Shown here: in pieces, positions 16,125 through 25,272 of the stretch
Layout of the letters: every line of letters starts with the position of its first letter
Numbering within the stretch: position 1 is the stretch's first letter
Assembly (NCBI GenBank): GCA_001507425.1
Contig: LMAJ01000011.1
Coordinates: 91,867-155,866 of the forward strand
Direction of reading: 5' to 3'
DNA length: 64,000 bases
Origin: Flavobacteriaceae bacterium CRH
Lineage (GTDB): Bacteria > Bacteroidota > Bacteroidia > Flavobacteriales > Flavobacteriaceae
Position numbers and translations under genes: made by a program
Notes under the pieces: generated by a model
Database searches by the model: none
Told to the model about the DNA's origin: nothing
The model's input: only the letters and a program-made list of their open reading frames with translations

Positions 16125-18482
16125 CTAAAATAAAAATCCGATGCTAAACCATGTAAAACTTTTTGACATTTCAGGAGACCATGAATGTTTAATTTCGATT
16201 GGGCCAATAATAGTTTCTAATCCGTAACCTACGGCATAACCGGAATATTTAGGTACTGAAATCCAGTCTACGGTTGTAAATATATCATCGCCAAGATTGG
16301 CATAATTAGCTGAAATATTGATATGGTTTTTTTTCAATATTTCGTAGTCAAGCGTTAAAGCTGTTTTGATGTAGCTGTTTCCGGAAATACTTAAAAAATC
16401 ATATCCGTAAAAATAATTGAAATTGTTGATTTTGCTATAACCGTAACCACCAAATATATAATCAAAAAACGGAACACTGTCGCTTCCAATATTAAATCCT
16501 GCATCGGCCTCAATTTTCATTGTGGCTTTTTTGAATAAAGTGTTAGCGAATGCAATTTCGGCTTTTGTTGTCGAAAAAGGCTTGAATTTATTGGTATAAT
16601 CAGATGAAGCTAAATAGGTTTGCACGTCTGAAGAAAAATACAATCCGGAATGTGGAAAGGTTTTTTTATCGAATGAATCGTATTTTAAATAGCCAAAAAG
16701 ACTAAAATAACTGCTTTTCTCAATGATATTATCAGTATTAGAAAGTGTTGGAGAATTTATTTTTAGGTATTTATATTCAAATCCGCCGCCCATTAAAAAT
16801 TTTTGTACAAAAATAGTTTGAAAATAAACTTGATTTGTCAAATCTAAAAAGTCAACATTAATCAAATTTCCAATTGGATTTTCTGTAATTAAACTGCTAA
16901 AACTATTCGTAACATTTCGGTTGAACTGATTCAATCTCGAACGAAATCCAAAACTGATATTAAAACCATTTTCGACATAATAATTCAAATCATACCTAAA
17001 ATTATCGCCAAGAATAACGTCCAGCGAAGTCACGTCATTTTTTAAAAATGTTTTTTTGTGAGTAAGATTTAATAAAATGGCACTTTTATAAAGTCCATCA
17101 TAATGTAAGCCCAGTTTTAAATAAGTCTGTGTAGGATTTTCTCTTAAAACCACATCTAAATCATCCTGATTTCCATCTGGCTGTAAGCAATAGGAAATAG
17201 CACTAAAGTTTTGAGTAGCATCAAGATTATTTATTCCCGCTTTAAGATCGTTGTACGTTATAGTACTTCCGGGCTTAAAACGAAGTTTTCCGCGAATATA
17301 TTCTCTGGTGTAATTGTCTAAAGGATCACTGTTTATTTTTCTGATATGAATTGTATCGTTGCTGATTTTTAGTTTTGGTTTTTTATAAAAAGTACTGTCG
17401 TTGGTCAGCGTTTTTATTTTTTCATAAACAGCAAAAGCAGCTTCTTCGCCTTTTCGTATAATTTCTTCGCCTTTATCAAACGAAATAACGCCATAATCAC
17501 GAATGTCCGGTTTTATATAAACATCGGTGTTTTTTATTTTGTTTTTCATTTTATCAATCGACTGAAGATTGGTAATCTGAACTAATATTCTGGTGGCATT
17601 CTTGAGGTTTTTTCGCTTCATCAAATCATCCTGAACGTCGACCCCAATAATAATGTCAGCACCAAGATCGCGTACTTCTTTTATCGGATAATTATTGACA
17701 ACGCCACCGTCAACCAATAATTTTCCGTCAATTTCTACAGGAGTAAATAGGGAAGGAAAAGCTGCACTGGCCATCATTGCCTGAACAAGGTTTCCTTTGT
17801 TTAATAAAACTTCTTCGCCGGTTTCAATATTAGTACCAATACATAAAAACGGAGTTGGTAATTTATTAAAGTCACGAATATGGCGCACATTACGGGTAAG
17901 ACTGCTCAATAAATTGTAATTGTACATTCCCTTAGAAAGTGCTTCGGGAATTCCTACTCTAAAGTTGCTAAAAGGCAAAACGATCGCATACAATTCGTCA
18001 TTTTTTTTGCCGTAAAAGTTTTTAGACGAACGCGGTATATAATCATTTATAAGATCATCAAAATTGGTTTGTTTAAAAATAGAATCAATTTGCGTTGCAT
18101 TATAGCCAGAAGCATAAAGTCCGCCAATGATAGACCCCATACTGGTTCCGCCAATATAATCGATTTTAATTCCCGCTTCTTCCAAAACTTTAAGTACACC
18201 AATATGCGCAAAACCTTTTGCACCTCCGCCACTTAAAACCAAACCAATTTTTGGTCTTTTAACGCTGTCTTTTTTTATTTCTTGAGAAAATGCATGTTGA
18301 GAACTGAAAACTAAAAATGCTAAAATTAACAACAGTAACCTTGGGATAGAATTAAAAAAAATCGATAAGCCGTACGATTTTTCGCCTTGTAAAAAAAGTT
18401 CAGCGAAACAATCTCCTTTTTTGGAGATAGGAAAAAATCGTGAATATCGATTATTTATAATGGACGGCTGAATTAGGCGCAT
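16125..18482 (-). CDS. Patatin-like phospholipase fused to a BamA-type outer-membrane barrel
   Basis: A 785-residue protein of type Vd (PlpD-like) layout: patatin lipase, one POTRA-like segment, and a 16-strand-type barrel that anchors it in the outer membrane. The lipase is at about 78-335: oxyanion loop GGGAKG (85-90), nucleophile Ser114 in GTSMG, and DGG in LLVDGGVVNNYP near 257. The POTRA-like region is about 365-440 and the barrel runs to the C-terminal phenylalanine. The hydrophobic signal segment (about 46-66) is preceded by some 45 polar residues, unusually long, and no internal Met offers a shorter start. The start is 8 bp after the uvrC stop, so the two are co-transcribed. Confidence 0.88.
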   Translation of the reverse strand: MRLIQPSIINNRYSRFFPISKKGDCFAELFLQGEKSYGLSIFFNSIPRLLLLILAFLVFSSQHAFSQEIKKDSVKRPKIGLVLSGGGAKGFAHIGVLKVLEEAGIKIDYIGGTSMGSIIGGLYASGYNATQIDSIFKQTNFDDLINDYIPRSSKNFYGKKNDELYAIVLPFSNFRVGIPEALSKGMYNYNLLSSLTRNVRHIRDFNKLPTPFLCIGTNIETGEEVLLNKGNLVQAMMASAAFPSLFTPVEIDGKLLVDGGVVNNYPIKEVRDLGADIIIGVDVQDDLMKRKNLKNATRILVQITNLQSIDKMKNKIKNTDVYIKPDIRDYGVISFDKGEEIIRKGEEAAFAVYEKIKTLTNDSTFYKKPKLKISNDTIHIRKINSDPLDNYTREYIRGKLRFKPGSTITYNDLKAGINNLDATQNFSAISYCLQPDGNQDDLDVVLRENPTQTYLKLGLHYDGLYKSAILLNLTHKKTFLKNDVTSLDVILGDNFRYDLNYYVENGFNISFGFRSRLNQFNRNVTNSFSSLITENPIGNLINVDFLDLTNQVYFQTIFVQKFLMGGGFEYKYLKINSPTLSNTDNIIEKSSYFSLFGYLKYDSFDKKTFPHSGLYFSSDVQTYLASSDYTNKFKPFSTTKAEIAFANTLFKKATMKIEADAGFNIGSDSVPFFDYIFGGYGYSKINNFNYFYGYDFLSISGNSYIKTALTLDYEILKKNHINISANYANLGDDIFTTVDWISVPKYSGYAVGYGLETIIGPIEIKHSWSPEMSKSFTWFSIGFLF

Positions 18483-18490
18483 AAAATTTG

Positions 18491-20284
18491 CTAGTTGATT
18501 TTGTAAAAGTCGACAATTTTTTTGGCTTTTGATACTCCCACAACATCAGATATCTCTTTTTCTGTGGCCAATTTTAATCTTTTAACACTTTTGAAATGTT
18601 GTATTAATGTAAGCATGGTTTTTTCGCCAATTCCGGGTATGCTTTCAACAGACGAATTAAGCGCCGCTTTGCTACGTTTATCTCGGTGAAAAGTAATCCC
18701 AAAACGGTGCGCTTCATTTCGTAATTGCTGAATAACTTTTAACGTTTCAGATCTTTTATCGAGATATAACGGAACCGAATCTCCGGGATAAAACAGCTCT
18801 TCCAGACGTTTTGCAATTCCGATAATAGCGATTTTACCACGCAATTCTAAGGCGTCAATACTTTTTAAAGCTGCAGATAATTGCCCTTTTCCACCATCAA
18901 TAATAATAAGTTGCGGCAAAGGCTCATTTTCATCCAGTAATCTTTTGTAACGGCGGTAGACAATTTCGGTCATCGAAGCAAAATCATCGGGACCTTCAAC
19001 TGTTTTTACATTAAAATGACGATAATCTTTTTTGCTTGCTTTTCCATCTTTAAAAACCACGCAGGCCGCCACAGGATTTGTTCCCTGAATATTCGAGTTG
19101 TCAAAACATTCTATATGGCGCGGCTCAACAGGCAAACGTAAATCTTTTTGCATTTGCGCCATGATTCGGTTTACATGTCGGTCCGGATCAACGATTTGCA
19201 ATTGTTTAAGCTGCTCTATTCTGTAAAATTTAGCATTTCGAATGGATAAATCTAATATTTGCTTTTTGTCGCCAAGTTGCGGAACGGTTACTCTTATGTT
19301 TTCTCCTAAATCAACTTCAAACGGAACAATGATTTCTTTTGATAATAAATGAAAACGCTCACGAAGTTCAATAATCGCTAATTCTAATAATTCTTCGTCA
19401 GTTTCGTCCAGCTTTTTCTTGATTTCTAAAGTATGCGAACGAATAATAGATCCATGCGATATTTGCAAAAAGTTGACATAAGCCGCACTTTCATCAGAAA
19501 CAATTGAAAAGACATCGATGTTCGTGATTTTTGGATTTACAATCGTTGATCTCGATTGGTAATTCTCAAGGATTTCTATTTTTTCTTTGATTTTTTGAGC
19601 TTCTTCAAAATGTAAATCCTGCGCATACTGATTCATCAAACGCTTAAAATCTTTCATGCTTTCTTTGAAATTTCCTTTCAGAATTTCGCGAATAGCATCA
19701 ACTTGTCTTTGATAATCTTCAAAAGATTCCAAACCTTCGCAAGGACCTTTGCAATTGCCAATATGATATTCCAGGCAAACTTTAAATTTTCCTGATCTTA
19801 TATTTGATTCGCTCAAATCGTAATTGCAGGTTCTTAAAGGATACAATTCTTTGATTAAATCCAGAATAGTATACACCATTTTGAAATTCGTATACGGCCC
19901 AAAATATTCAGATCCGTCTTTGACCATTCTTCTCGTTAAGAATATTCTCGAAAAAGGTTCTTTTTTAATGCAGATCCACGGGTAACTTTTATCATCACGA
20001 AGCAGCACATTATAGCGTGGCTGCAAAGTTTTAATTAAATTGTTTTCTAATAAAAGCGCATCGGTTTCGGTAGGAACAACGATATGTTTTATGGTTACAA
20101 TTTTCCTAACCAGAACATTTGTTTTTCGTGTATCATGAATTTTATTGAAGTAAGAAGAAACTCTTTTTTTTAAGTTTTTTGCTTTTCCAACATACAATAT
20201 TTTATCGTCTTTATCGTAATATTGATACACGCCGGGATTGTCTGGCAAGGTTTGAATTTGAAGTTCTAAAGACGGTTTTTGCAT
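18491..20284 (-). CDS. uvrC: Excinuclease ABC subunit C
   Basis: Makes the two incisions around a lesion in nucleotide excision repair, acting after UvrA and UvrB. The 597-residue protein has the expected order: GIY-YIG nuclease at about 12-95 (NPGVYQYYDKDDKILYVGKA), a cysteine cluster near 160-180 (CLEYHIGNCKGPC), a UVR domain for UvrB contact at about 205-240 (FEEAQKIKEKIEILEN), an RNase H-like C-terminal nuclease at about 365-520 (IECFDNSNIQG, IIDGGKGQ), and paired helix-hairpin-helix motifs at the end (SIPGIGEKTMLTL). The ATG at 20282-20284 starts it. Downstream, 8 bp later, is the patatin gene, an unrelated function. Confidence 0.97.
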   Translation of the reverse strand: MQKPSLELQIQTLPDNPGVYQYYDKDDKILYVGKAKNLKKRVSSYFNKIHDTRKTNVLVRKIVTIKHIVVPTETDALLLENNLIKTLQPRYNVLLRDDKSYPWICIKKEPFSRIFLTRRMVKDGSEYFGPYTNFKMVYTILDLIKELYPLRTCNYDLSESNIRSGKFKVCLEYHIGNCKGPCEGLESFEDYQRQVDAIREILKGNFKESMKDFKRLMNQYAQDLHFEEAQKIKEKIEILENYQSRSTIVNPKITNIDVFSIVSDESAAYVNFLQISHGSIIRSHTLEIKKKLDETDEELLELAIIELRERFHLLSKEIIVPFEVDLGENIRVTVPQLGDKKQILDLSIRNAKFYRIEQLKQLQIVDPDRHVNRIMAQMQKDLRLPVEPRHIECFDNSNIQGTNPVAACVVFKDGKASKKDYRHFNVKTVEGPDDFASMTEIVYRRYKRLLDENEPLPQLIIIDGGKGQLSAALKSIDALELRGKIAIIGIAKRLEELFYPGDSVPLYLDKRSETLKVIQQLRNEAHRFGITFHRDKRSKAALNSSVESIPGIGEKTMLTLIQHFKSVKRLKLATEKEISDVVGVSKAKKIVDFYKIN

Positions 20285-20340
20285 ACAACAAAATTAAACT
20301 TTTGAGTTTAAATTATTGTCATTCTTTTGAGTTTATTCCA

Positions 20341-20380
20341 AAAAAAAGAGTCCGTTCTATTGTAAAACGGACTCTTTTTT
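20341..20380 (-). terminator. Intrinsic terminator of the small lipoprotein gene
   Basis: A 12-bp perfect stem (20345-20356 with 20366-20377) with a 9-base loop and T run on the minus strand; 16 bp after the lipoprotein stop. Confidence 0.88.
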
Positions 20381-20393
20381 TGATAAGATATTT

Positions 20394-20921
20394 TTATTTA
20401 ATCGTGAAGTATTCTGTTTGTAGCAAATGTGTTCTTTCATCAAAAACAAAATCAACATATTTAGCGTCATCTTTTTCAATAGAAACTTCCAGACTGCTTC
20501 TGCCAATTTCTTTTTTATCTTCATCAAAAGCTTTCAAAAGTATTTTTCCTTTAAAATCTTTTTTTGCAATTAAGTAAATAGTAACTTTTTTATGTTTTTC
20601 AGCATCAGCTCCGTATATTTTTTCAGCTTTACATTCATCAAAATTTACAGTAAAACTTGGGTCAGCGATTACTTTAGATGTGTTTATGCTTTCGTTTACT
20701 CCGGAATTCATTCCTTTTATTACATCTCCAATTCCTTTTGATGCACTTTTAGCGGCTGCTTTTCCTTCTTCAGAAAGTGCTTTTCCTGCACCTTCAATTA
20801 ATTTAGATTTTACAGCGATTGCTTCGTTTCCGTCTGTTTCCGCTTCTTTCATTTTTTCTTCTTTACTCATGCAGGAAACAAGTAAAAGTAATGCTCCAAA
20901 TAAAATGGCTGTTTTTTTCAT
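20394..20921 (-). CDS. Small lipoprotein of unknown function
   Basis: A 175-residue protein with a clear lipobox, LLVSC, Cys17. Residues 20-85 are charged and low-complexity (EGKAAAKSASKGIGDVIKGM), probably helical, and 88-175 form a beta-rich domain (FTVNFDECKAEKIYG, VTIYLIAKKDFKGKILL, SLEVSIEKDDAKYVDFVFD). I do not recognise a named family. It would be attached to the inner leaflet of the outer membrane or exposed in the periplasm. The gene is monocistronic: TATATTTG on the minus strand at 20975-20982 fits the -7 promoter element, and a terminator follows it. Confidence 0.65.
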   Translation of the reverse strand: MKKTAILFGALLLLVSCMSKEEKMKEAETDGNEAIAVKSKLIEGAGKALSEEGKAAAKSASKGIGDVIKGMNSGVNESINTSKVIADPSFTVNFDECKAEKIYGADAEKHKKVTIYLIAKKDFKGKILLKAFDEDKKEIGRSSLEVSIEKDDAKYVDFVFDERTHLLQTEYFTIK

Positions 20922-20974
20922 TTATGGTTTAAATTATGAATGGAAATTTTGATTAAAGAGCTAAGTCTTGGCAT

Positions 20975-20982
20975 CAAATATA
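20975..20982 (-). promoter_or_regulatory. Candidate -7 element of the lipoprotein gene
   Basis: TATATTTG on the minus strand matches TAnnTTTG and lies 53 bp before the start codon. Confidence 0.4.
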
Positions 20983-21026
20983 TAAATTTAAAATATAATT
21001 TCTATATTTAGATTTTATAATTCTAT

Positions 21027-22007
21027 ATGAAAAATAACAAGCCCATGATTATTTTTGGCGAATCGATTTTGCCAGGAGAAAATAGAACAATAAACGTTGA
21101 AATTGCCCGATTACACACTACGACAAAACTTAATATTCCTGTTATTGTGCGTCGTTCTAAACTTGATGGCCCGGTTGTTTTGTTCTCTGCAGGAATTCAC
21201 GGAGATGAAATAAACGGAGTTGAGATTGTACGCCAGCTTATTAGCAAAAAAATAAACCGCCCAACTCGCGGAACTATTATTTGTATTCCAATTATTAATA
21301 TTTACGGCTTTGTCAATAAATCTCGTGAGTTTCCTGACGGAAGAGATTTAAACCGCGTTTTTCCAGGAAGTAAAAAAGGCTCTTTGGCCAGTCGTTTTGC
21401 GTTTCATATTGTGGCAGAAATTTTACCGATTTTAGATTATGCAGTCGATTTTCACGCCGGCGGAGCAAGCCGTTTTAATGCACCGCAAATTCGAATTACC
21501 CAAAACAATCCCGAATTGAAGCTTTTGGCAGATGTTTTTAATGCGCCTTTTACCTTATATTCTAAAAATATCAATGGTTCTTTCAGGAATACATCAGAAA
21601 AAGCCAATGTAAAAATGCTGCTTTTTGAAGGCGGAAAATCATTAGACATTAATAATGTAATTGCCAATGAAGGTGTGATGGGAGTGAAGCGTTTGCTTCA
21701 TTATTTAGATATGCTCGACCCACAGCAAATAGTTGAGGAAGCCGAAGATCCTACCATTTACATTAAAAATTCGGTTTGGCTGCGCGCCAAATGTTCAGGA
21801 TTATTGCATGATTTTAATATGATTAGCCGTTTTGTAACCAAAGGAACTATTTTGGCCATTATTACAGATCCGTTTGGAAAATTCGAGCAAAAAGTAAAAG
21901 CACCACACGACGGTTTTGTTATCAACGCCAACCATTCGCCCATTGTTTATGAAGGCGATGCGATTTATCATATGTCTAAAAATACTCCAGAAGATGCCGT
22001 CGAATAA
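21027..22007 (+). CDS. Succinylglutamate desuccinylase / aspartoacylase family (M14-like) protein
   Basis: A 326-residue cytosolic zinc hydrolase-like protein. The metal site is clear: GIHGDEINGVEIVRQL at about 57-72 gives the His and Glu ligands, and YAVDFHAGGASRF at about 137-149 gives the second His. The C-terminal part (about 250-325) is a beta domain with a lipoyl-like fold ending VVYEGDAIYHMSK. In many bacteria relatives sit beside a RimK-type ligase; here no such gene is adjacent. Its stop overlaps the next gene by 14 bp, so it is co-transcribed with the cyclo-ligase. The true substrate (an N-acyl amino acid or related amide) cannot be read from the sequence. Confidence 0.85.
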   Translation: MKNNKPMIIFGESILPGENRTINVEIARLHTTTKLNIPVIVRRSKLDGPVVLFSAGIHGDEINGVEIVRQLISKKINRPTRGTIICIPIINIYGFVNKSREFPDGRDLNRVFPGSKKGSLASRFAFHIVAEILPILDYAVDFHAGGASRFNAPQIRITQNNPELKLLADVFNAPFTLYSKNINGSFRNTSEKANVKMLLFEGGKSLDINNVIANEGVMGVKRLLHYLDMLDPQQIVEEAEDPTIYIKNSVWLRAKCSGLLHDFNMISRFVTKGTILAIITDPFGKFEQKVKAPHDGFVINANHSPIVYEGDAIYHMSKNTPEDAVE

Positions 22008-22563
22008 AAAAGAACTCAGAGTACAGTATAAAAATCTTCGAAAAGAACTTTCCGTAGATGATATCGAAGAAAAGAGTTTGGCTATAGCCAATAATGTACT
22101 CAAATTACCAATTTGGGATGAAACGTATTTTCATGTTTTTCTTGCTATCGAAGAACAGAAAGAAGTAAATACGGAATATGTCTTGCATTTGCTTTCCGGA
22201 AAAGATAAAGAAATCGTGATCTCAAAAAGCGATTTTGAAACCCGAAAAATGTCACACTTTTTATTGACGGATAATACCAAAATCAAGAAAAACGAATATA
22301 ATATTCCCGAACCCGTAAATGGTTTGCAGGTTCCATCAGAAACTATTGATGTGGTTTTTGTGCCGCTTTTAGTTTTTGATGATTTTGGAAATCGAGTGGG
22401 TTACGGAAAAGGGTTTTACGATAAATTTTTAGCAGAATGTAATCCAAAAACAATAAAAATTGGACTTTCTTTTTTTGAATCAGAAAATAAAATCGATGAT
22501 GTTTCTGAATTAGATATAAAATTAGATTATTGCGTGACACCCTTAAAAATATACACTTTTTAA
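21994..22563 (+). CDS. 5-formyltetrahydrofolate cyclo-ligase
   Basis: Uses ATP to turn 5-formyltetrahydrofolate into 5,10-methenyltetrahydrofolate, recovering folate for one-carbon metabolism; cytosolic. The 189-residue form starting MPSNKKELR at ATG 21994 is chosen because the family begins with this short basic helix (KKELRVQYKNLRKEL) that carries the nucleotide-binding lysine and arginine; an upstream in-frame ATG would lie deep in the previous gene. The family signature is GYGKGFYDKFL at about 134-144, preceded by FVPLLVFDDFGNRV. It overlaps the desuccinylase-like gene by 14 bp. A long inverted repeat follows the stop codon. Confidence 0.92.
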   Translation: MPSNKKELRVQYKNLRKELSVDDIEEKSLAIANNVLKLPIWDETYFHVFLAIEEQKEVNTEYVLHLLSGKDKEIVISKSDFETRKMSHFLLTDNTKIKKNEYNIPEPVNGLQVPSETIDVVFVPLLVFDDFGNRVGYGKGFYDKFLAECNPKTIKIGLSFFESENKIDDVSELDIKLDYCVTPLKIYTF

Positions 22564-22566
22564 ATT

Positions 22567-22646
22567 TTCACCATATAAGTGATATAAGTATTATAAGCTT
22601 ATATTAAGTAAAAACTTAAATTTACTTATATCACTTATATGGTGAA
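22567..22646. repeat. Long perfect inverted repeat of the ACCATATAAGT family
   Basis: A 24-bp perfect inverted repeat (22567-22590 with 22623-22646) encloses 32 bases that themselves hold a small palindrome. It begins 4 bp after the cyclo-ligase stop. The same words recur at 62096-62175 in another spacer. It lacks a good T run, so it may act as a 3' end stabiliser or be a REP-like element. Confidence 0.8.
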
Positions 22647-22787
22647 CTTCAGCTTAGCGAAAAAATAAAAATTTCTTGGCATCAAATTTGGATTGGCGGA
22701 AATCGCAGATAATATTAACTAGTACATCCGGAATGCTGGTAGTTATTTGAGAAAAAAAACATTCACTAATCCTTAAATTTATTTTAA

Positions 22788-24335
22788 ATGAAAAATAAAC
22801 ATTTTTATTTGATGGCATTCCTGGTTCTTATTTTAGTTGGTTGTAAAAAAATGGATTCAAGCGATTATGCTGCCGAATCAGCAGATATGGTTGTTGCTAC
22901 GACTGATGAAATTCCAGAAGAAAACATTTCAGATCCAAATACTGAAAGTTACGCCGGACTTGAAGAAAATCCTTTCGAGTCTCCCAAAAAATCTCCCCTT
23001 TCTACTTTTTCCATAGATGTCGATAATGCATCTTACACCAATATCAGACGATTTATAAACGAAGGCCAAAAAGTTCCTAAAGATGCCGTTCGTGTCGAAG
23101 AAATGATGAACTTCTTTAAATACAATTATCCACAACCCGAAGGACAACATCCGTTTTCTATCAATACAGAATTAAGTGATAGTCCGTGGAATAAAAATTC
23201 GCAATTACTAAAAATTGGTTTGCAGGGAAAAAATATTCCGATGACTAATTTACCAACTTCAAATCTTGTTTTTTTAATTGATGTTTCAGGTTCAATGAGC
23301 GAGGAAAATAAACTTCCGTTATTAAAAGAATCCATGAAAATTTTGGTAAAAGAACTTCGTCCGCAAGACAGGGTTTCGATCGTAGTTTATGCAGGTTCAG
23401 CCGGAGTTGTTTTAGAGCCAACTTCCGGAGATGACAAAGAAGCTATAATGGATGCATTTGATAATTTAAGCGCAGGCGGCAGCACAGCCGGTGGCGAAGG
23501 AATTGAATTGGCGTATAAATTAGCAGAACAAAACTTTATAAAAGAAGGCAATAACAGAGTTATTATCGCAACCGATGGTGATTTTAATGTGGGCGCATCA
23601 AGCGATGCTGATATGGAAAAACTTATTGAGGATAAAAGAAAATCAGGTGTATTTTTAACTGTTCTGGGTTATGGAATGGGAAATTACAAGGATAGCAAAA
23701 TGGAAATTTTAGCCGATAAAGGAAATGGAAATTACGCTTATATTGATAATATTCAGGAAGCCAATCGCTTTTTAGGAAAAGAGTTTAAAGGTTCTATGTT
23801 TGCGATTGCTAAAGATGTCAAAATTCAGATTGAGTTTAATCCAAAACATGTTCAGGCGTACCGATTAATTGGTTATGAAAACCGCAGGCTCAAAGATGAG
23901 GATTTTAAAAATGATGCAGTTGATGCCGGCGAATTAGGAAGCGGACATACGGTTACGGCTTTGTATGAAATTATTCCGACTGGTGTAGAAAGCGATTATG
24001 TTGCCTCAGATTTAAAATACACGAAAGTAAAAACAGATGAAACAAATTATAGCGATGAACTGGCAACGATTAAATTTAGATACAAAAAGCCGGATGGTGA
24101 CAGAAGTATCGAAATGGTAAATGTAATTCCTAACAACAAAATATCTTTAGAGCGAAGTTCTTCTGACTTTAAATTTACAACTGCTGTTGCCTGGTTCGGC
24201 TTAAAATTAAGAGATTCGAAGTTTATATCGAATAATTCAAGTTCTGATATCAGAAGGCTTGCAAAATCGGGATTATCAAACGATGATGAAGGTTATAAAG
24301 CTGAATTTATCAGATTGGTTGATGCTGTAAACTAG
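22788..24335 (+). CDS. VWA-domain lipoprotein, YfbK-like
   Basis: A 515-residue lipoprotein (lipobox LVGC, Cys19). After a linker, about residues 60-155 match the N-terminal YfbK-type domain (STFSIDVDNASYTNIRRF, then VRVEEMMNFFKYNYP). The von Willebrand A domain is at about 160-330, with the MIDAS motif DVSGSMSEE giving D-x-S-x-S and a later ATDGDFNVG. The C-terminal about 340-515 corresponds to the YfbK C-terminal domain. VWA domains bind metal and protein partners; such lipoproteins are envelope-located and their role is unclear. It converges on the Bat cluster, which encodes two more VWA proteins, and shares a terminator with it. Confidence 0.88.
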   Translation: MKNKHFYLMAFLVLILVGCKKMDSSDYAAESADMVVATTDEIPEENISDPNTESYAGLEENPFESPKKSPLSTFSIDVDNASYTNIRRFINEGQKVPKDAVRVEEMMNFFKYNYPQPEGQHPFSINTELSDSPWNKNSQLLKIGLQGKNIPMTNLPTSNLVFLIDVSGSMSEENKLPLLKESMKILVKELRPQDRVSIVVYAGSAGVVLEPTSGDDKEAIMDAFDNLSAGGSTAGGEGIELAYKLAEQNFIKEGNNRVIIATDGDFNVGASSDADMEKLIEDKRKSGVFLTVLGYGMGNYKDSKMEILADKGNGNYAYIDNIQEANRFLGKEFKGSMFAIAKDVKIQIEFNPKHVQAYRLIGYENRRLKDEDFKNDAVDAGELGSGHTVTALYEIIPTGVESDYVASDLKYTKVKTDETNYSDELATIKFRYKKPDGDRSIEMVNVIPNNKISLERSSSDFKFTTAVAWFGLKLRDSKFISNNSSSDIRRLAKSGLSNDDEGYKAEFIRLVDAVN

Positions 24336-24352
24336 AGAAATTACAAAATTGA

Positions 24353-24392
24353 AAATCCCAAATTCCAATTTATCTTGGAGTTTGGGATTTTT
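24353..24392. terminator. Bidirectional terminator made from an AATTCCAA-type repeat
   Basis: The arms AAATCCCAAA and TTTGGGATTT pair, with inner TTCCA/TGGA, and T or A runs lie outside. It separates the plus-strand VWA gene from batE on the minus strand. Its words resemble the repeats at 29020-29122 and 51035-51130. Confidence 0.75.
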
Positions 24393-24415
24393 TTTATTTG
24401 ATATATTTTAAAACT

Positions 24416-25162
24416 TTATTTTACTTCTTTAATTGTTGCTGCATCAATCCAGCCTTCAGTTCCGTCTGTTAATTCTATTTTTTTCCATCCGGCTAAAGTT
24501 TCAGTAACATAAACTTTTGCACCTTCATGCAATAAGAAAATAGCTGAACCCGCTTTTTGTGGCTCGCTTCGAACTTCACTTATTTCTGCGAAAACAATTG
24601 CCGGGCGATCGTTATCATAATGATCTTTCTCTGACATTCCAGCTGCAATACTTAAAGACAAAGCAATTAAAAGAACAAACATTCCGATGAAATAAATTCT
24701 TTTTGAAAGTGTAAGTTGAGAAAAATAATAACCAATAAAACTTAGTAAAAATGCAAAAGCAATTCCAACAGAAATTTTTGCCCAGGTATTATAATCAAAA
24801 ATACCCGTAAAGCTCTGAATCAGTTTTGCAAAACCAACTTTAGGAACTTCTTTGATTTCATCGATCGTTAGTTTTTTGGCAAATTTTAAGTTGTTTAAAG
24901 TTTCTGCATCATTTGGCTTTAGAACCAAAGCTTTCTCATAATTATAAATAGAAGGTGCTACTTTATTGAGTTTGTAATAACAATTAGCCAAATTAAAATA
25001 CAACTCTGCCGATTGTTGTTTGTCTTCTTTAATAACACTTTCGTATTCTTCAATAGCTTGCTGATATTGCGCCTTTTGATACAAAGCATTCCCTTTTTCG
25101 AAGCCGCTTTGGGCAAAGAAAACCTGAGAGATTAATAAAAAGAGATATAATATGTTTTTCAT
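24416..25162 (-). CDS. batE: BatE-like TPR and SH3 membrane protein
   Basis: A 248-residue protein: signal peptide to about residue 18, two to three TPR units at about 20-100 (GNALYQKAQYQQAIEEYES, AELYFNLANCYYKLNK, ALVLKPNDAETLNNL), two membrane helices at about 127-150 and 156-176, and an SH3-like domain at about 188-246 (FAEISEVRSEPQKAGSAIFLLHEGAKV). This is the layout of BatE of Bacteroidetes aerotolerance clusters. TPR and SH3 parts are likely periplasmic scaffolds. It is the last gene of the cluster, 110 bp after batD, whose spacer holds a repeat. Exact biochemical role of Bat proteins remains unsettled. Confidence 0.85.
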   Translation of the reverse strand: MKNILYLFLLISQVFFAQSGFEKGNALYQKAQYQQAIEEYESVIKEDKQQSAELYFNLANCYYKLNKVAPSIYNYEKALVLKPNDAETLNNLKFAKKLTIDEIKEVPKVGFAKLIQSFTGIFDYNTWAKISVGIAFAFLLSFIGYYFSQLTLSKRIYFIGMFVLLIALSLSIAAGMSEKDHYDNDRPAIVFAEISEVRSEPQKAGSAIFLLHEGAKVYVTETLAGWKKIELTDGTEGWIDAATIKEVK

Positions 25163-25188
25163 TTTCTAAATATGTAAAAAGATTTTAA

Positions 25189-25262
25189 ACTTGGCGAACT
25201 TAAATTCAGCGCAATCTAAATCAACTTTTCTTAGCGTACTTTGCGGTAAAACTAAATTTGCG
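25189..25262. repeat. Repeat-like spacer (GCGAACTTAAA ... CTTAGCGTACTTTGCGG)
   Basis: The batD-batE spacer holds a phrase (CTTAGCGTACTTTGCGGT) of a type often repeated in Flavobacterium spacers; a related phrase about GGCGCTAAGGCACAAAG occurs at 63628-63660. Judged by similarity of words only. Confidence 0.4.
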
Positions 25263-25272
25263 GTTATAAAAA

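Noticed and set aside
22567..22646. Attachment site or insertion sequence end
   Set aside because: No integrase, transposase or target duplication is near; the structure is a simple palindrome.
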